From Siphonodentalium dalli (lineage: Eukaryota; Mollusca; Scaphopoda; Gadilida; Siphonodentaliidae): 64,000 bases of DNA. Location: contig CP136064.1 of the NCBI GenBank assembly GCA_032622095.1, positions 126,591,605 to 126,655,604 on the forward strand. The letters are read 5' to 3'. Within the stretch, counting starts at the first letter, position 1; each line of letters begins with the position of its first letter. A program made the translations under genes and the position numbers. The notes beneath the pieces are model-generated. The model was not told the DNA's origin and did no database searches. It saw only the letters and a program-made list of their open reading frames with translations. This document shows, piece by piece, positions 1-11,935 of this stretch.

Positions 1-123
1 TTCCTACAATTAAGCGATATCACAGCAAAGGCAGATTAATTGTTGGTAGAGGAAAACATGTGTGCTACACTTAGTTGTGTACAATTCAGTAATTAAGTGA
101 TTTATGCACCATCTGCTCTCATG

Positions 124-365
124 TAAATCACTGACCACTGTGAAGGTAGCCCATGTTTCCTCTGTTAATATTCCCATGTTATTATACTAGTAATTAGATG
201 AAAGTAGCCTGTGTTTCCTCTGTTAATATTCCGATGTTATTATACTACGGTAGTAATTAGATGAAGGTAGCCGGTGTTTCCTGTCCTTCCCATGTTATTA
301 TCATTAGATGTAGGTACACCGGTAGTCCATGTTCCCTCTGTTCCTCCCATGTTATTATCATATTA
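124..365 (+). repeat. Minisatellite, ~60-65 bp period
   Basis: Four imperfect units follow one another, each starting with a 'gaaggtagcc' variant and running through 'tgtttcctctgttaata' to 'catgttattat'. Unit starts lie near 141, 199, 263 and 310. The last units are shortened and diverged. The next ~230 bases hold only a G-run near 387-399 and no recognisable gene. Confidence 0.8.
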
Positions 366-614
366 TGCCTATGGGGGTCGGGCAGGGGGGGGGGGTATTT
401 TTTACGGGCACTTATGCGGGGGTGGGTCACTGGGTGGGTGGTTTGGTCGATGGGACTAACAAACAATTTTTTCCGCAACTCAGAACTTTTTTTCCTGCAA
501 GTTTTTTGATTGTTTTTTTCAATGAATTTGGCTTAAAACACATTAGAATAAGATAAATAATGTAATTCTAACTGCTAAACTGACTGCAGGCAGTTATTGT
601 GTTGTATTTTGTTG

Positions 615-722
615 CAAATTTTGAAATTCAAGATGGCCGCTGGCAGCCATGTTTTTTTGGCCGAATGACCCCAAAATGACTCGTTCCTATTTACATGCCA
701 ATGTTAACATCCATGACAAATA
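615..722 (-). repeat. Family A fragment (Helentron-like), minus strand
   Basis: Read on the minus strand, this matches one internal module of the family A copies at 19.3 and 23.5 kb: 'catggctgccagcggccatc' followed by 'ttgaatttcaaa', and 'gggaacgagtcattttggggtcattcgg' in degenerate form. Neither family terminus is present. From 723 to 1329 I see only G/C-runs (788-795, 903-914) and nothing gene-like. Confidence 0.7.
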
Positions 723-1329
723 GTATGCACAGAAATTCATATACAGCTGTTTACAGTGAATTCCCCCCGCAAATCTGTTTTAGTGTTAAAAGGGGGGTGG
801 GTGTCCAAAAATGGTCGGAAAAATTTGGACGCAGGGTGGGTGGGGGTCCCAACAAGGGTCGAAAGTAAAAAATCAGCATACGTGCCTGAAAATGTTTTCT
901 GACCCCCCCCCCCCCAGAGGGCATTTACCAGTACAGGTAGTCAAGGGCTCTGTCTGTCCGAGCATATCACCTTGTAACTCGGGTGTTGATTATCAGAGTT
1001 TGTTATCTTTTGTCGTGGTGAAAGCACAGGTTGGTACCTACATTAGTTAGGCTAATTATTCAAGGTACCGGTATGTAACTTTGTTCCAAAATTTTGTTGT
1101 ACGAGAAATGTCGATTTCATGACGATTAGGTGTTGGACATTGATTTTTATCTATAAATGTAGATGTATAGTGCAGACATTTGGCACCTGTGGACCTGGTT
1201 GGATTTTTCTGTGGTTCGAAGGATCACATCCATCCTCAAGCTACTTATGTCATTTACTGGCATTTGTTTATAATGTGTAGGGGTAGATCGCTTGAGACCC
1301 CACCACAGTTCAATTCACACCAGGATCTC

Positions 1330-1558
1330 AGCTTCAGATTACGTTGGCCATGTAATTTTACGATTAAACCGTAAATTCACATTACGATGATGTTGTAATT
1401 GTAGTTTTTCTGTCATAATATTACGATCATTTTGTAAATATACGATCAAATTTGTAAATGTCAGATTACGTTGATGTCGTAATTTTACGACAGTTACTAA
1501 TGGTCCAATTGATGCCAACAGTTTCTGTCGTAATATTACGATGAAATTTTTTTGAGTG
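1330..1558. mobile_element. TTACGA-motif element, one end only (GAGTG|TA)
   Basis: The segment is packed with TTACGA/TCGTAA motifs on both strands (for example 'cgtaatattacga') and stops at 'tttttttgagtg' followed by TA. This design, a short motif repeated near the ends and a terminal GAGTG beside TA, is shared with the element at 33,866-34,661. I could not find a matching 'TA-CACTC' left end, so the copy is probably truncated. It is likely a non-autonomous DNA transposon with a TA target duplication. Confidence 0.45.
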
Positions 1559-1577
1559 TATGATCATTTACATATAC

Positions 1578-1640
1578 CGGTGTTCTGCTTAATAAGTACG
1601 TTGCCAGATAAGTCAGTATCTAAAAATAGAATGGCTTAAG
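1578..1640 (+). repeat. Dispersed repeat, inverted copy at ~32,527-32,580
   Basis: 'accggtgttctgcttaataa' followed by 'gtacgttgccagataagtca' reappears on the opposite strand near 32,527-32,580 with few changes. No ends could be set. From 1,650 to 3,100 nothing convincing was found. The largest open frames (2,342-2,575 minus, 2,645-3,091 plus) show no recognisable family. Confidence 0.6.
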
Positions 1641-3099
1641 CATAGGCCCCGGTGCGCACATGTGCTATGGAAGAGCTCTGATTGGCTCTTCACATACAGG
1701 TAAAGGTCATTCTTCGTGTCGGGATAATACATTTTGCCAAAATAGTTATTTTGCTGTCACTCAAGATTCTGTGTTCTTTGAGAATCAGGTGTCCTGCCGA
1801 TACCAAACTCTAATTGACGCGGGCAAATTTCACTGAGTTTCATTTCAACCTGAATAGAAGATAGATCTAAGACTTTCGTCCTCTTATAACTAGTTGAAGC
1901 TTTCCTATGAAACAATAAGGACAAACTGTATAAAAACTCATTCTTTGTCAAAACAATCATTGAATGGAACCACCTGGAGGACACGGCCAGCGCATATGAT
2001 TTAACATCAACAACAACATTAACAGCGTAAGTCGTCCAACGGTGAACCTACAGCCAAATCAAGGCTCCTACACCGACCAACATACAGATGCAGATCGAAC
2101 TTGAAACAAGATAATCACAAAGTGAGTATTTACTGTATTATTATATATTTTATAATAATTAATATAAGTGTTTTCCACGTAAAAACATTCAATTAATTCT
2201 ATTCAATATAATTCATTGTCATTGACGCGAAATTAGGTTACTTAGTTAGTACAACTGACCTCCTCGATACAATCATTATGATTAAACGCTGAAATGCATA
2301 AAACTAAAAGGCCATGCGTTGAAATTATTCAGATTCAGGGGTCATTGATATTGTTGCCACATTTTGGTTTGTTGGCTGGTTGGAAACGGGCCAGCTCGTC
2401 CTACTCCCAGATCTACTCGTGGCCATATACTATAGCGACGAGGTCGCCGAGCCACTATGTGGCCATGGAAACGACGTTTAGCTTTCTTGAGTAAATTCTC
2501 CCAGCCTGCAAAGGTATCTGTGTCAACGGCGTCACTGGTGCCTTGTATCGCAACTACCGTACCGTAACGGTGCATATATTTATTATCGCCAATTCGTTAT
2601 CGCTAATTTTATCAGGGAATTTCATAGGAAATGGTAGATAAAGAGTGATACCATGCAAACAAAATCACTCAACCATGCAGGGTAGATATGCCTACGGCTA
2701 CATGTATACTGAAATGGAGCCTATACAAGTTGGTAGAGGCATATCAGGAGACATCGGGTCGTCATCTTTGTATCCCGTCCCATATGGAATTAATCCATAT
2801 CCCCCCTCGGCTCAGGGTTCCCATATGGGGTCGATGTCCGCCATTTTGTTTTTCATGGAACTCTGCCACCTCGGTATATTTTCGGTGTATTTTGCCGCCA
2901 AGAAAAGGGATATCTGTCGGAAATCGAGTTCTGTTAATTTAAAGACATCAACCCTGATATTAATTAGGAAAAATGTCCTTAATATGCAAGACAAATGCCT
3001 AGGAGAAATATTTCTCCTAGACAAAAACAGCATTCTCTTAGGCTTTTTTTTTAATTGTGCAAAACAAGCTCGAATTGTTCAATTGATTTAAACAATATT

Positions 3100-4235
3100 T
3101 ATTAGCCCCAATATTACATTTATGATGAACAACATTTAGATGATGGAAACATGAGTAGAATAGAAAAGGGGAAGAGGATTTAGCAGCAAGCAGATATGTG
3201 CTTTTGTTGAGCTATCTCCTCAGACAAGTAGAAAAATCGTTGAAATCAAGAAAGATCGAGCGAATGGCAAGTGGTCGAGTTAGAGAAACAATAGGTTTAA
3301 GAAGTGATGGTATATTAATATTATGATGTACAGACGAGTTTACAATAAGTGTTGAAATGATAAATAAGCTTATGTGGATAATAATGAGAGGGGTGTATTC
3401 ACAAGGAATACGAGACAGAGATAGGTGAAGCGATAGAAATAAAGAGCTTGTATGTGAAAGAAAAGTCGGTACCACTGCTATGAACATTTTTAGACTAACT
3501 TGTGGAAAGAATTATTTTGAAAATGAATTGTTTTGAAAATAAATGTGGAAACTAAATATGGAAACTAAATATGAAAACTAAATATGTAAACTCCATGGGT
3601 TATCGTTGCTATGCCGTTGAATTGTTAGTGTATTGTTTGAAACGACCGTTTTTTTGAATGAAGTATTGCGTAGCTCTGAATATTTCATTATTTATTTCAG
3701 ATGATAGCAATGGTATGCCTTTGAGTAAGATCTTGGTAGTTAAGAAAGTCGGGTCAATATTTGAGAATGAGTCAGACCTGAGTTGAGCATATCTTTGACA
3801 GAATAATAGAAAGTGTTCAGCGCTTTCTTCATCTCCGCATACACATTTGTCACAATCGCGTAAATGGTTTTCACGAAGGTCACGATTTAGATTACTACAC
3901 TTGATTCTTAAACGGGCATGCAATATTTGGGTTTCGCGATTTAAACAATAATCAAAATGTTGGACTTTCAATGAATTTCTCAGTTTTTCTATATCTAGTC
4001 GTGACTTGAATATCTGTAAAGACTTTGCGCTTTTAGTTTCGGGTGTTAACTCATTCCACAGGCGAGTAGCAGATGGAAGGAAGGTGTTCATATATGCCGA
4101 GTTGTCAGCTTGCGGAGGTCTTAAGTCGTTTCTCCTAAAATTATATATCTGGGAACCCGGGGTATCGGCGTTGATCAATTGTTCAATTATGTTACTGAAT
4201 GTGTTAGATCTTGTTAGAAATCAATTGTCATCTAA
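3100..4235 (-). mobile_element. 5'-truncated non-LTR retrotransposon (LINE)
   Basis: The minus strand carries the C-terminal part of a LINE polyprotein (3,609-4,235) followed by ~500 bases of AT-rich 3' flank. The flank begins with a short tandem repeat at 3,537-3,590 (units like 'ggaaactaaatat'). The reverse-transcriptase and endonuclease domains are missing, as expected for a 5'-truncated insertion. The 3' end near 3,100 is a guess; no target duplication was found. Confidence 0.65.
3609..4235 (-). pseudogene. LINE polyprotein, C-terminal zinc-knuckle region
   Basis: An open frame of about 200 codons, without a convincing start, runs from an upstream stop at ~4,235 to the stop near 3,609. 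It contains FLPSATRLWNELTPE, the conserved segment after the RT thumb in CR1/RTE-type LINEs, then a cysteine-rich tail CDKCVCGDEESAEHFLLFC (C-x2-C-x-C...H-x4-C), which is typical of the C-terminus of these proteins. It would be an RT/endonuclease polyprotein acting in target-primed reverse transcription, but here only the tail survives, so it is a relic. Class is confident; clade is not. Confidence 0.7.
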
Positions 4236-4240
4236 ATAAT

Positions 4241-5200
4241 TTGATCATTACTGATATTTAAGAACTTCAACTATATGTAACCATATTTGTTTTTATTTCA
4301 AAATACTTTCTGAGTATTAATTATATAATAATATAAGCCAACACACAACCACAACATAAATGGTACTGTTTTGAAAGTTCATGTTTCTTGCAATAGGAAA
4401 TTTGTATGGGCCAATTCCATTGAATTCTGGGCATATAATATTGATATTGGTAATTACGTGGACCCTTCTGTATCTGTTCATGACTCGTATTGACTGACTT
4501 AGGTTTTCTCTGCACGGACTCCCATTTCTGTAACACATGTGTTGGGAATATGTGTTTTGGGTACCCAGTAGTACATTACCAGTCGATTTGCAAAATCCTA
4601 CCTGTCAAAAAGTTTGTTGTGAGCAAACCCGCCCTGTCGCCCAGCTTGAAATCACAACTGGCTATTATCTACGGGTCGGGCAAAGAATTCAAAAAAAAAA
4701 AATGCTGAAATGAGTTTTATGGCTTTTCATTTCATAATGAGGGATGTGAATACCATCCAGAGAAGAAGAATCATTCGAACCGGATGAAAATTATTAATTG
4801 GCTTCTTTATCTATAAATTTGTATAAAACATTACTTTTACTGATAGGCGAGTCTGATCAAAGAGAAACTATTTCACAACATACCTATATTTTAACATTGT
4901 TGATATAATACATGTATATATAGAGGATCTACATCGGCTCATATAAGGCATGCAATAACGTTTCAAGTAACAGCCCTCATAAAGAAATAGTCCAAGATAA
5001 ATAAATACTCTTTGTCGTATTTAATGGCGTATATTTAATGACATAATTTTTCAAACTCTTCATTCATTATAGCTTGTGGGAAAAATAATGGAAGCCAAAG
5101 TATTTTGAGACGTAGTGTACGGAATGTAAACAGACGACAGACCGATTTCAAGAGTGACCTGGCACTATTTCCTATTATTAAACGAACGTTTAATATCACA
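4241..5200. other. Unassigned AT-rich stretch
   Basis: No gene or repeat family recognised. An A-run at 4,689-4,701 follows 'gggcaaagaattc' and could be the poly(A) tail of a retroposed sequence, but no source or target duplication is visible. Confidence 0.4.
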
Positions 5201-5220
5201 ATTTATAGAATGGGTTTATT

Positions 5221-5440
5221 GAATGGAATAAGGGTAGGACCATGTAATAAATATATGTTATAACATTTTTTCGTACATTTTTGTTTACTGTTACATGTAT
5301 TTGACAAAACTTGCTGCATAAAAAATTCTGAGCAATCCTTCTGTTTGGTTTCAGACCAAGTCATTATGATACTAGTCGCTACAATCCAGTTTGGGAACAC
5401 GAACGAACATACTGACATCCAGGGGATACAGAGGCAACCT
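5221..5440 (+). repeat. Direct repeat, copy 1 of a split tandem pair
   Basis: About 215 bases beginning 'gaatggaataagggtaggac' recur at 6,266-6,480 with roughly one change in 15 bases. Without the hAT insertion between them (740 bases with its target duplication) the spacing falls from 1,045 to ~305 bases, so this was a near-tandem duplication before the transposon landed. A minus-strand frame is open across this copy, but the differences between copies show no bias to third codon positions, so coding is not supported. Confidence 0.85.
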
Positions 5441-5508
5441 ATTGAAAGCATGAGGGACATTTTCAAGTGATGGGTGAGTATTTGTAGAGGCAGCTAGATA
5501 TTTCTCTC

Positions 5509-6240
5509 CAGTGTTCGCGCTGGACCGAAAAATATTTTAACCAAATGAAAATTTTATTAGCCAAATGAAAAAAACTTAAGCCAAATGTTTTTTGGCCAAA
5601 TTAAATCCTCATTTTCTGGGCGGTTCACAATTAATGACTAAAATATTCGCTTTAAACTTTATTTGTCATTCAGTATAAAAACATAATTAAAACAACACAA
5701 AAACAACTTTAAAAACAATATTATACGAACATATGTATGTATTATATCACACAAGCAGATCAATTCATAAAACATTACTATAGAATACGGCGGGATTTCA
5801 CATCGCAAAAGACTGCATAAATTCGCTAAGCTAATTAATTGTAATAACTCTATGTCGTTGACACTTTTATGACGAGAAGCCAGTTTATTAAACGTGATTC
5901 AGATTACGCAACCATTGATTAAGAACTGATCTTCTGAACAAAGCATTTTATCTTACAGACGGCTTAATCAGTTACATAACCAGTATACAGCTTAAGCATT
6001 TTGACGATTAGGCTGGTTAAATGTCATCGACGGTGTATTAACATAAGTACAAAATACTTTCACCACATAACTTCGATCTATTCAGCGCTTTTATTAATTA
6101 GCTTTACGACTCCATGCTTTCCGTCTCCATTTGGGGTAAAACAAATTTTAGCCAAAATTTTAGCCAAATGAAATTTTTATTAGCCAAATTCGAATAATAT
6201 TAGCCATTGGCTAATTCGGCTACCGACAGCGCGAACACTG
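5509..6240. mobile_element. hAT-type MITE, 732 bp, with 8-bp target duplication
   Basis: The ends are perfect 14-bp inverted repeats, CAGTGTTCGCGCTG and its complement. They are flanked on both sides by the 8-bp duplication TTTCTCTC (5,501-5,508 and 6,241-6,248). An 8-bp duplication and CAGnG termini are hallmarks of the hAT superfamily. Inside both ends are repeated 'tagccaaatg/catttggcta' motifs, probable subterminal transposase-binding repeats. No transposase ORF is present, so it is non-autonomous. Confidence 0.92.
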
Positions 6241-6265
6241 TTTCTCTCTAAATCACGGATATGAA

Positions 6266-6480
6266 AATGGAATAAGGGTAGGACCATGTAATAAATATAT
6301 TTTATAACATTTTTTCGTACATTATAGTTTACTGTTACATGTATGTGATAAAACTTGCTGCATCAAAAATTCTGAGCAATTCTTCTGTTTGGTTTCAGAC
6401 CAAGTCAATATGATACTAGTCGCTACAATCCAGTTTGGGAACATAAACAAACATACTGATATCCAGGGGATACAGAGCCA
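6266..6480 (+). repeat. Direct repeat, copy 2 of a split tandem pair
   Basis: Matches 5,221-5,440. In this copy the minus-strand frame that is open in copy 1 ends earlier at a stop codon. Downstream, 6,481-7,020 holds only an (AT)-rich microsatellite at 6,817-6,850. Confidence 0.85.
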
Positions 6481-7019
6481 CTTGTTTTATGATTGACAGG
6501 TACAAAATCTATTCTAGCCATGGTTATCCGATCTGAATGTAATTTGGTATGGAGGTTTGCCATCACAAATACTTTCAAAAGAGTGCCCATTGCGTTATTT
6601 GTGTTTTTATTTTGTCTGATTAATCGACCTTCATAATATTTTCTCGATTTTTTGTCTGTCAGACTTTGAACCAATTTCAACAAACAAAGTTTTGGTATTC
6701 ACTCGTGCAGGTGTTATTCGGTCATCACGGGTCGGATTAAGACATCTTTCAAAATAAGCCAGATAAGAAAATTAATAAACCTCATTAGAAAGATACCTTG
6801 GTGGGGGTATTACATGTATATATTATATATATATTATATATATTATACCAAGCTCTTTCCTAAGTAAAATAAAATAGCAAAATTGGCCATGCAAGTACTT
6901 GGACCATGTATCTACTATCTAGCTACTAACTATAGAAAGGGCGATTTTTATCTCACAGATTTTTGGTAATGGGCAGGTGATGGGTGGTCATTTTCAGATT
7001 AGTGATTTAACATCATAAC

Positions 7020-7260
7020 TTGAACAAAATATCAACTGATTTGTTGATATTTGATACAGGTATATGAAACTTGCTCATTAATGCTCAACAATGTCTTGAT
7101 CGAGTTTGAAAACCGGTCAGGTATGTGAAGCACAGCCCTTAATTAGTTAATTTTTAATAGTGCCATAACAAAAATTAATCAACTGATTTTGTTATATTCG
7201 GTATATGAGACTCGCTTAATAATGTCTTGTTCGAATTCAAAGTCTACTAATATGGTTTAT
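7020..7260 (+). repeat. Family F fragment (degenerate tandem module)
   Basis: 'aacttgaacaaaatatcaac', a 'ggtatatgaaacttgctc' line and 'gatcgagtttgaaaaccggtc' follow the same word order as the family F array at 8.2 kb. 7,261-8,200 shows no recognised gene or repeat; the overlapping short frames at 7,615-8,103 have no coding character I can support. Confidence 0.5.
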
Positions 7261-8199
7261 AAGCATTCTTTCTCTATTTCTATAGATTACATGTATCTCA
7301 TCCTGTTTTTTTAAAGATATCCTACAAGCTATCCAACAGTGAACAGAATTTAGATCCTACTCAGGCTACTGGTAACTCTTAAGAAGAATTAGGATAGATG
7401 AAACAGTAACTATTAAGGTTATGGATCTACCACAGGTAACTTGAATTTTTAGCTGCATTAATTTTAGACTTATTTTAGTTCAACTGAGAAATTGTAACTG
7501 TTATGACTGCTTGTCCAGGCAACTTAACTTGAAAGAGTTGTGTGGTACAAGGCGATTTGGGACCATTACCAACACGAACCGATGGGTGTGGTATTGGTCC
7601 TGTTGAGTCTTGTATCATGCTATAACACACAACCCAAGACACTGTAACATTTTTACCATGTTGACAATTCTAACCAATTGGGAAAAAATGCTCCATCTGT
7701 GAGTTTGCATGCCAAAAGTTACATTTTGAACGAATCTGATAACATTACTCTCACATGCCTTTAGAATAATCATGATGGCCCAATGATGAATTTTTTTTAC
7801 ATGATTCCAAATGATAACAACCAAGATCAAAATAAAAATTGAGGTCTGTTGGATTGGGAAGAAGATGTTAAAGCTTTCTGAGGGGTAGTTGTGGAAAATG
7901 TTTTCTGTATAATTCCAAGTGATGTCCACCAAGATGACTTGGATAAGAAAAAAAATCTAAATTGTTTTGCCAACTCTTTCCATGATGGGAGGTGGAAGTG
8001 GGTTGATATATTTAGACCTGAGTATCCCCTCTCCACCATGAATGAGCATAAGAAAAACAAGTTTAAGTTTGTTACAAACCTATGTAACACAGCCATTTAT
8101 TGATGAATTGTGACATTTTTTGGTACATAACTTTATTCTCACATTTGACAGAAAGTCAGGCCAGCCCCGTCTTTTAACCAGAGTTATCCCACTTATTTA

Positions 8200-8796
8200 T
8201 ATGTAATTTTATGTCCATTAGTGTGGTAACTTTATAACAAATGTCAGCTAATTAAATTCATATTTGGTTTATCGATCTTTCACAACAATGTCTTGATTGA
8301 GTTAAACAACCAGTTTTGTCCAATTTGTTTTACCTGAGTTACAGCCCTTAGTTTATCTCTTTTGAGCAATTTTGGGGAAATTTATGTCTGATGCACGATA
8401 ACTTGAACAAACTTCAACTGATTCCATTCGTATTGGGTGTATGGATCTTTTACAACAATATCCTGAACGAGTTCGAAAACCAAATTTGTCCGACATTTTT
8501 TACCTGTGTTGTGGCCCCTAGATTGTTTATTTTAGCAATTTTATGACTGTTAGCACGGAAATTTCAACTGTATCCATTCATATTGAGTGTATGGATCTTT
8601 CACAGCAATATCATGATTGAGTTCGAAAACCAGGTTTGTCCGATTATTTTTACGGCCCTAGTTTGTTTATTGTCAGCAAGTTTATGACCATTTGCGTGAT
8701 AACTTGAAGAAACTTTCAACTGATTCCATTCATATTGGGTATATGGACGTTTCACAACTATAATCAATATCTCGGTTGAGTTCAAAAACCGGGTTT
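8200..8796 (+). repeat. Family F array, ~175-bp degenerate modules
   Basis: At least four modules repeat the word order 'aacttgaa..aacttcaactga', 'ttcatattgggtgtatggat', 'ctttcacaacaatatc', 'gagttcgaaaaccaggtttg', 'tccgatttttttacc'. The array is interrupted by an inserted element and resumes at 10,945. The style (loosely conserved modules of 130-180 bp) resembles the internal modules of the other hairpin-headed families in this window. Confidence 0.7.
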
Positions 8797-10944
8797 TAGT
8801 CTGGTCGATAAACCAAAATTTTAGGGTCAACCTAGAAAAAATTTGGACTAAGTTAGTTTCTATTCCATTTTGAAGAGGAATATATCCTCTATAACATATC
8901 CAAAATCCGCTAAAATCCGCTTTGAGCATTTTCTGTAATACAAGATGGCGTCCATGATGGCCGTTGGTATAGAAAAATCCTGAATTTCGGTGGTAGGTAC
9001 GCCAACAAATACCAAATTGGTAATAAAATAAAATCCACACAAACAATCCTTAGTCGTAAACCATATCGGTAGAATGTCTGTCCAAAATGGCCGCTAAAAT
9101 GAACAAAATCGAATGAAATTTACAATTTGCGGAAAATTGAATGGCTGGTTATACAAGAACGAACAGGCCGTCGAATTATACGAGGAAGAATGATTTCAGA
9201 GTATAAGGGGGAGCTATTAATAATAGTATGTAAGAATTCTCTCTAATGTATCTCGCGAGAGAGCAACCGAAAGCCAGGTCTCATACAACGATTGAATGTG
9301 GACTTTTTGGGCGCCAAGAAATAGAAGAATAACGCAGTTTCATCTGTACTGTTTATCTTGAATCGTGTAATATATGTGTATTAAAACAGTTAAATGTGAT
9401 CTAATATGGGTGTACTCATTGTGTGACCTTTTCTAGAAGCAGAAATATATGTAATGAAAACAGTCTCACGAATGTGACCGATAATCGTTTATTTTTGAAT
9501 CTACAACACACAGTCTGTCAAAATTCACTACTATAGAACAGTATGAGAGCTATTCATATGGTACTAGGTACAATGTATAGATCCTATTGTCCGTGTCTTA
9601 AAATAGTAGTCATAGTTGCCTCCGGTCAAGTGATTACACACGAATATTTCATTTTTATCACACAAATACATGGTGGTATACCATGAACGCAATTTATCAA
9701 AATACAAAGGATTACAATAGACTATCTTCAATAAATTCTCAACATAACCCAATTTGCCTACATACTCTATGACAGAGACTGTCTTTATACCTGGAAATTA
9801 TGTGCACTTAAATGCACTAAGGCCACATATACGCGAAACGTACGACCTTTTCTGCCACCGCATTGCAGCGTTTACCCATTCTCCCGAATGTTACACATAT
9901 CTGTTGCATACAAAACCATAAATAGCAACATTGGGTGAATGGTAAACGCAGAACTAATAACTGTAAACGCTGATGACCTGATATTTAGCGCAAGTATGTG
10001 GGTGGCAATGGTAACATAATTTCAAACAACAAGATACTGACAACTAATAGTGTGTATTCACTATTGCGTGGTACATATTCATGTTGTAAAGTGCCGATTG
10101 AAGTAATTTGAACATAATTGTCTACTAAGAAACCGGTTTGGGAGCACCATGAAAATTAGTACTAAATAAAATGTACAGTCTCTTCAGTCTAGTAAGATAT
10201 GGTACTATTCTGTTGAAGAGATAAGTGTTTCTTGACAGTATAATCAGCATTACGACATACGTGTATGGTTTATTGTCACGGAGAGTGTTGAAAATTCTGG
10301 AAATATAACTAGTATTTACACAGATAGGGTGGGCACTTCAGTTTCTGCTTTACATTCAATAATTAATCATCATTCCAAAATGAAACTACCACGCACTGTG
10401 TGACGAAATATTACTTCGTGTGTTGCATGCCCAAAATAACTGTTTTTGGTCCGACTGTTGGATGTATTCTAATAAGAAAACCCGAACGTAAATCATTGGG
10501 TTAACGTGCGTAGCAGTGATCGATAAATCATTAAGATAGATCTGTTTTCATTATATGTGTACCTTTAAATATATATAACAACATTCTTGTAAATTACAAA
10601 TGTGTATTTTCGCTTATAGGGGGTATACAATATGTTGCTTTCATCGTAGTATGGATTGTGGTTGCGGCCATTTTGACAGCCATTTCATCGCCGCGATTGC
10701 ATTGTTTTCTGTCCTTGTCACTCTATTCGCCCCCTATACTCTTTTACACACACTGGTATATATCGGATGGAGGATTAATGCGTTCTGGTGTCGCCGATGA
10801 GGGATATTGTAGAAAAACGTACTTCTCAAGGTCGAAAAATGAGCATTTTGGATATGTTGTAGAGGAAATATTCCTCTTCAAAATGGAATAAAAACCAACT
10901 TAGTCCAAATTTGTTCTAGGTCAAACCTTTTATCGACCAGACTA
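8797..10944. mobile_element. 2.15-kb inverted-repeat DNA element inserted in family F
   Basis: The ends begin TAGTCTGGTCGATAAA and continue as imperfect inverted repeats for ~100 bp, including 'ccattttgaagaggaatat' on one side and its complement on the other. Flanks are ...GGGTTT and TTTGTCC... Removing the element with one TTT gives GGGTTTGTCC, which matches the uninterrupted family F modules ('aggtttgtccg'), so a 3-bp TTT target duplication is inferred. No long ORF is present; the element is non-autonomous and its superfamily is uncertain. Confidence 0.75.
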
Positions 10945-11070
10945 TTTGTCCAATTTTGTTACCTGAATTATGGCCCTTAATTGTGAGATATGATTCTGAA
11001 GAGGAAAAAAAACCCGGATTAGAGCCATCTTTGATGAGCAATCATAGTTTTGTCATCCTTGGGTGGGAGT
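10945..11070 (+). repeat. Family F, continuation after insertion
   Basis: 'tttgtccaattttgttacct' and 'gaattatggcccttaattg' continue the family F module broken at 8,796. The join supports the insertion model for the 2.15-kb element. Confidence 0.65.
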
Positions 11071-11077
11071 ATTTATA

Positions 11078-11765
11078 CAGTTAAACTTTGTTAAGTCGAA
11101 TTGCAAGGGACCGTTGGATTACTTCGAGTTATCCGAGTGTTCGACTTAACTGTTTTGACCATTTGGTGACCACAAATTCCAACCAGTTGAATTCATATCG
11201 ATCCGATATGGCCCACGATTGCTGCATCAGTGTCATGGCATCGAGAACATTCAAATTGAGTTCAGCCTTCAGAAGTTCTTGTCAATAGCATTTCTTCGTT
11301 TGGAACATTGTTTTCGTTTTGGGAAGACATGACTGAATGAAATTATTCTCTGTATCATGCCGTTTAAATATGGTTTTAATTTCGCCTGTCAACACAACTA
11401 ATCCTCACAGGGGAAATTGACCCCCACACCTCGTTAATATGTTAAATAAACAATGCATTAGGATAAATAAAGACTCCATGAAACTTCACAGCTTTTTAGG
11501 GTAATGAATAGAAGCACACTGAGTTATAATCACATGGCGATGCATCGCCGACGGCGCTTCGACTTAACCATAGTAATTAGTGTTATAATCTGGCTGGTGG
11601 AACTAAATTTCGTTTCGACTTACACGGAATTTCGACTTATCCACCTTCGACTTAACCGTAATTATTCTAATGGCTTTGCTCACAAGCTCAGCCGGGACCA
11701 GGCGATGGCTTCGACGTAAGTGGGGTATTCGAGTTACCGACGTTCGACTTAACAAAGTTTAACTG
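11078..11765. mobile_element. pogo/Tc1-like MITE, 688 bp, TA target duplication
   Basis: Perfect 23-bp terminal inverted repeats start CAGTTAAACTTTGTTAAGTC and are flanked by TA on both sides (11,076-11,077 and 11,766-11,767). The motif TTCGACTTAA is repeated several times inside both ends (near 11,140, 11,560, 11,630 and 11,650). CAG termini, a TA duplication and subterminal repeats fit the pogo/Tc1-mariner superfamily. The only frames are under 75 codons, so no transposase is encoded. Confidence 0.88.
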
Positions 11766-11935
11766 TACTTAATGGTATGCCTGGAGTCTTGCTGATTTTG
11801 TTTGTTATTATCACAGGTTGAAAAACTTTTTCTCAGAGTTGTTAGTTGAAAAGTTGCAAAAATAAACAAATTACTGTTTTATCACGGCTGCCTGGATATC
11901 ACACATCATCCTGCCTAACTGGGAATTATATCATA

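Noticed and set aside
2342-2575. Minus-strand 77-codon basic frame in a GC-richer patch.
   Set aside because: No start context, splice sites or family match; the opposite strand is open as well.
5203-5466. Minus-strand 87-codon frame with hydrophobic, claudin-like wording, also partly open in a second copy at ~6,270-6,480.
   Set aside because: Among about ten codon differences between the copies, fewer than half are at third positions and the second copy stops early, so there is no sign of coding constraint; it is a duplicated repeat.
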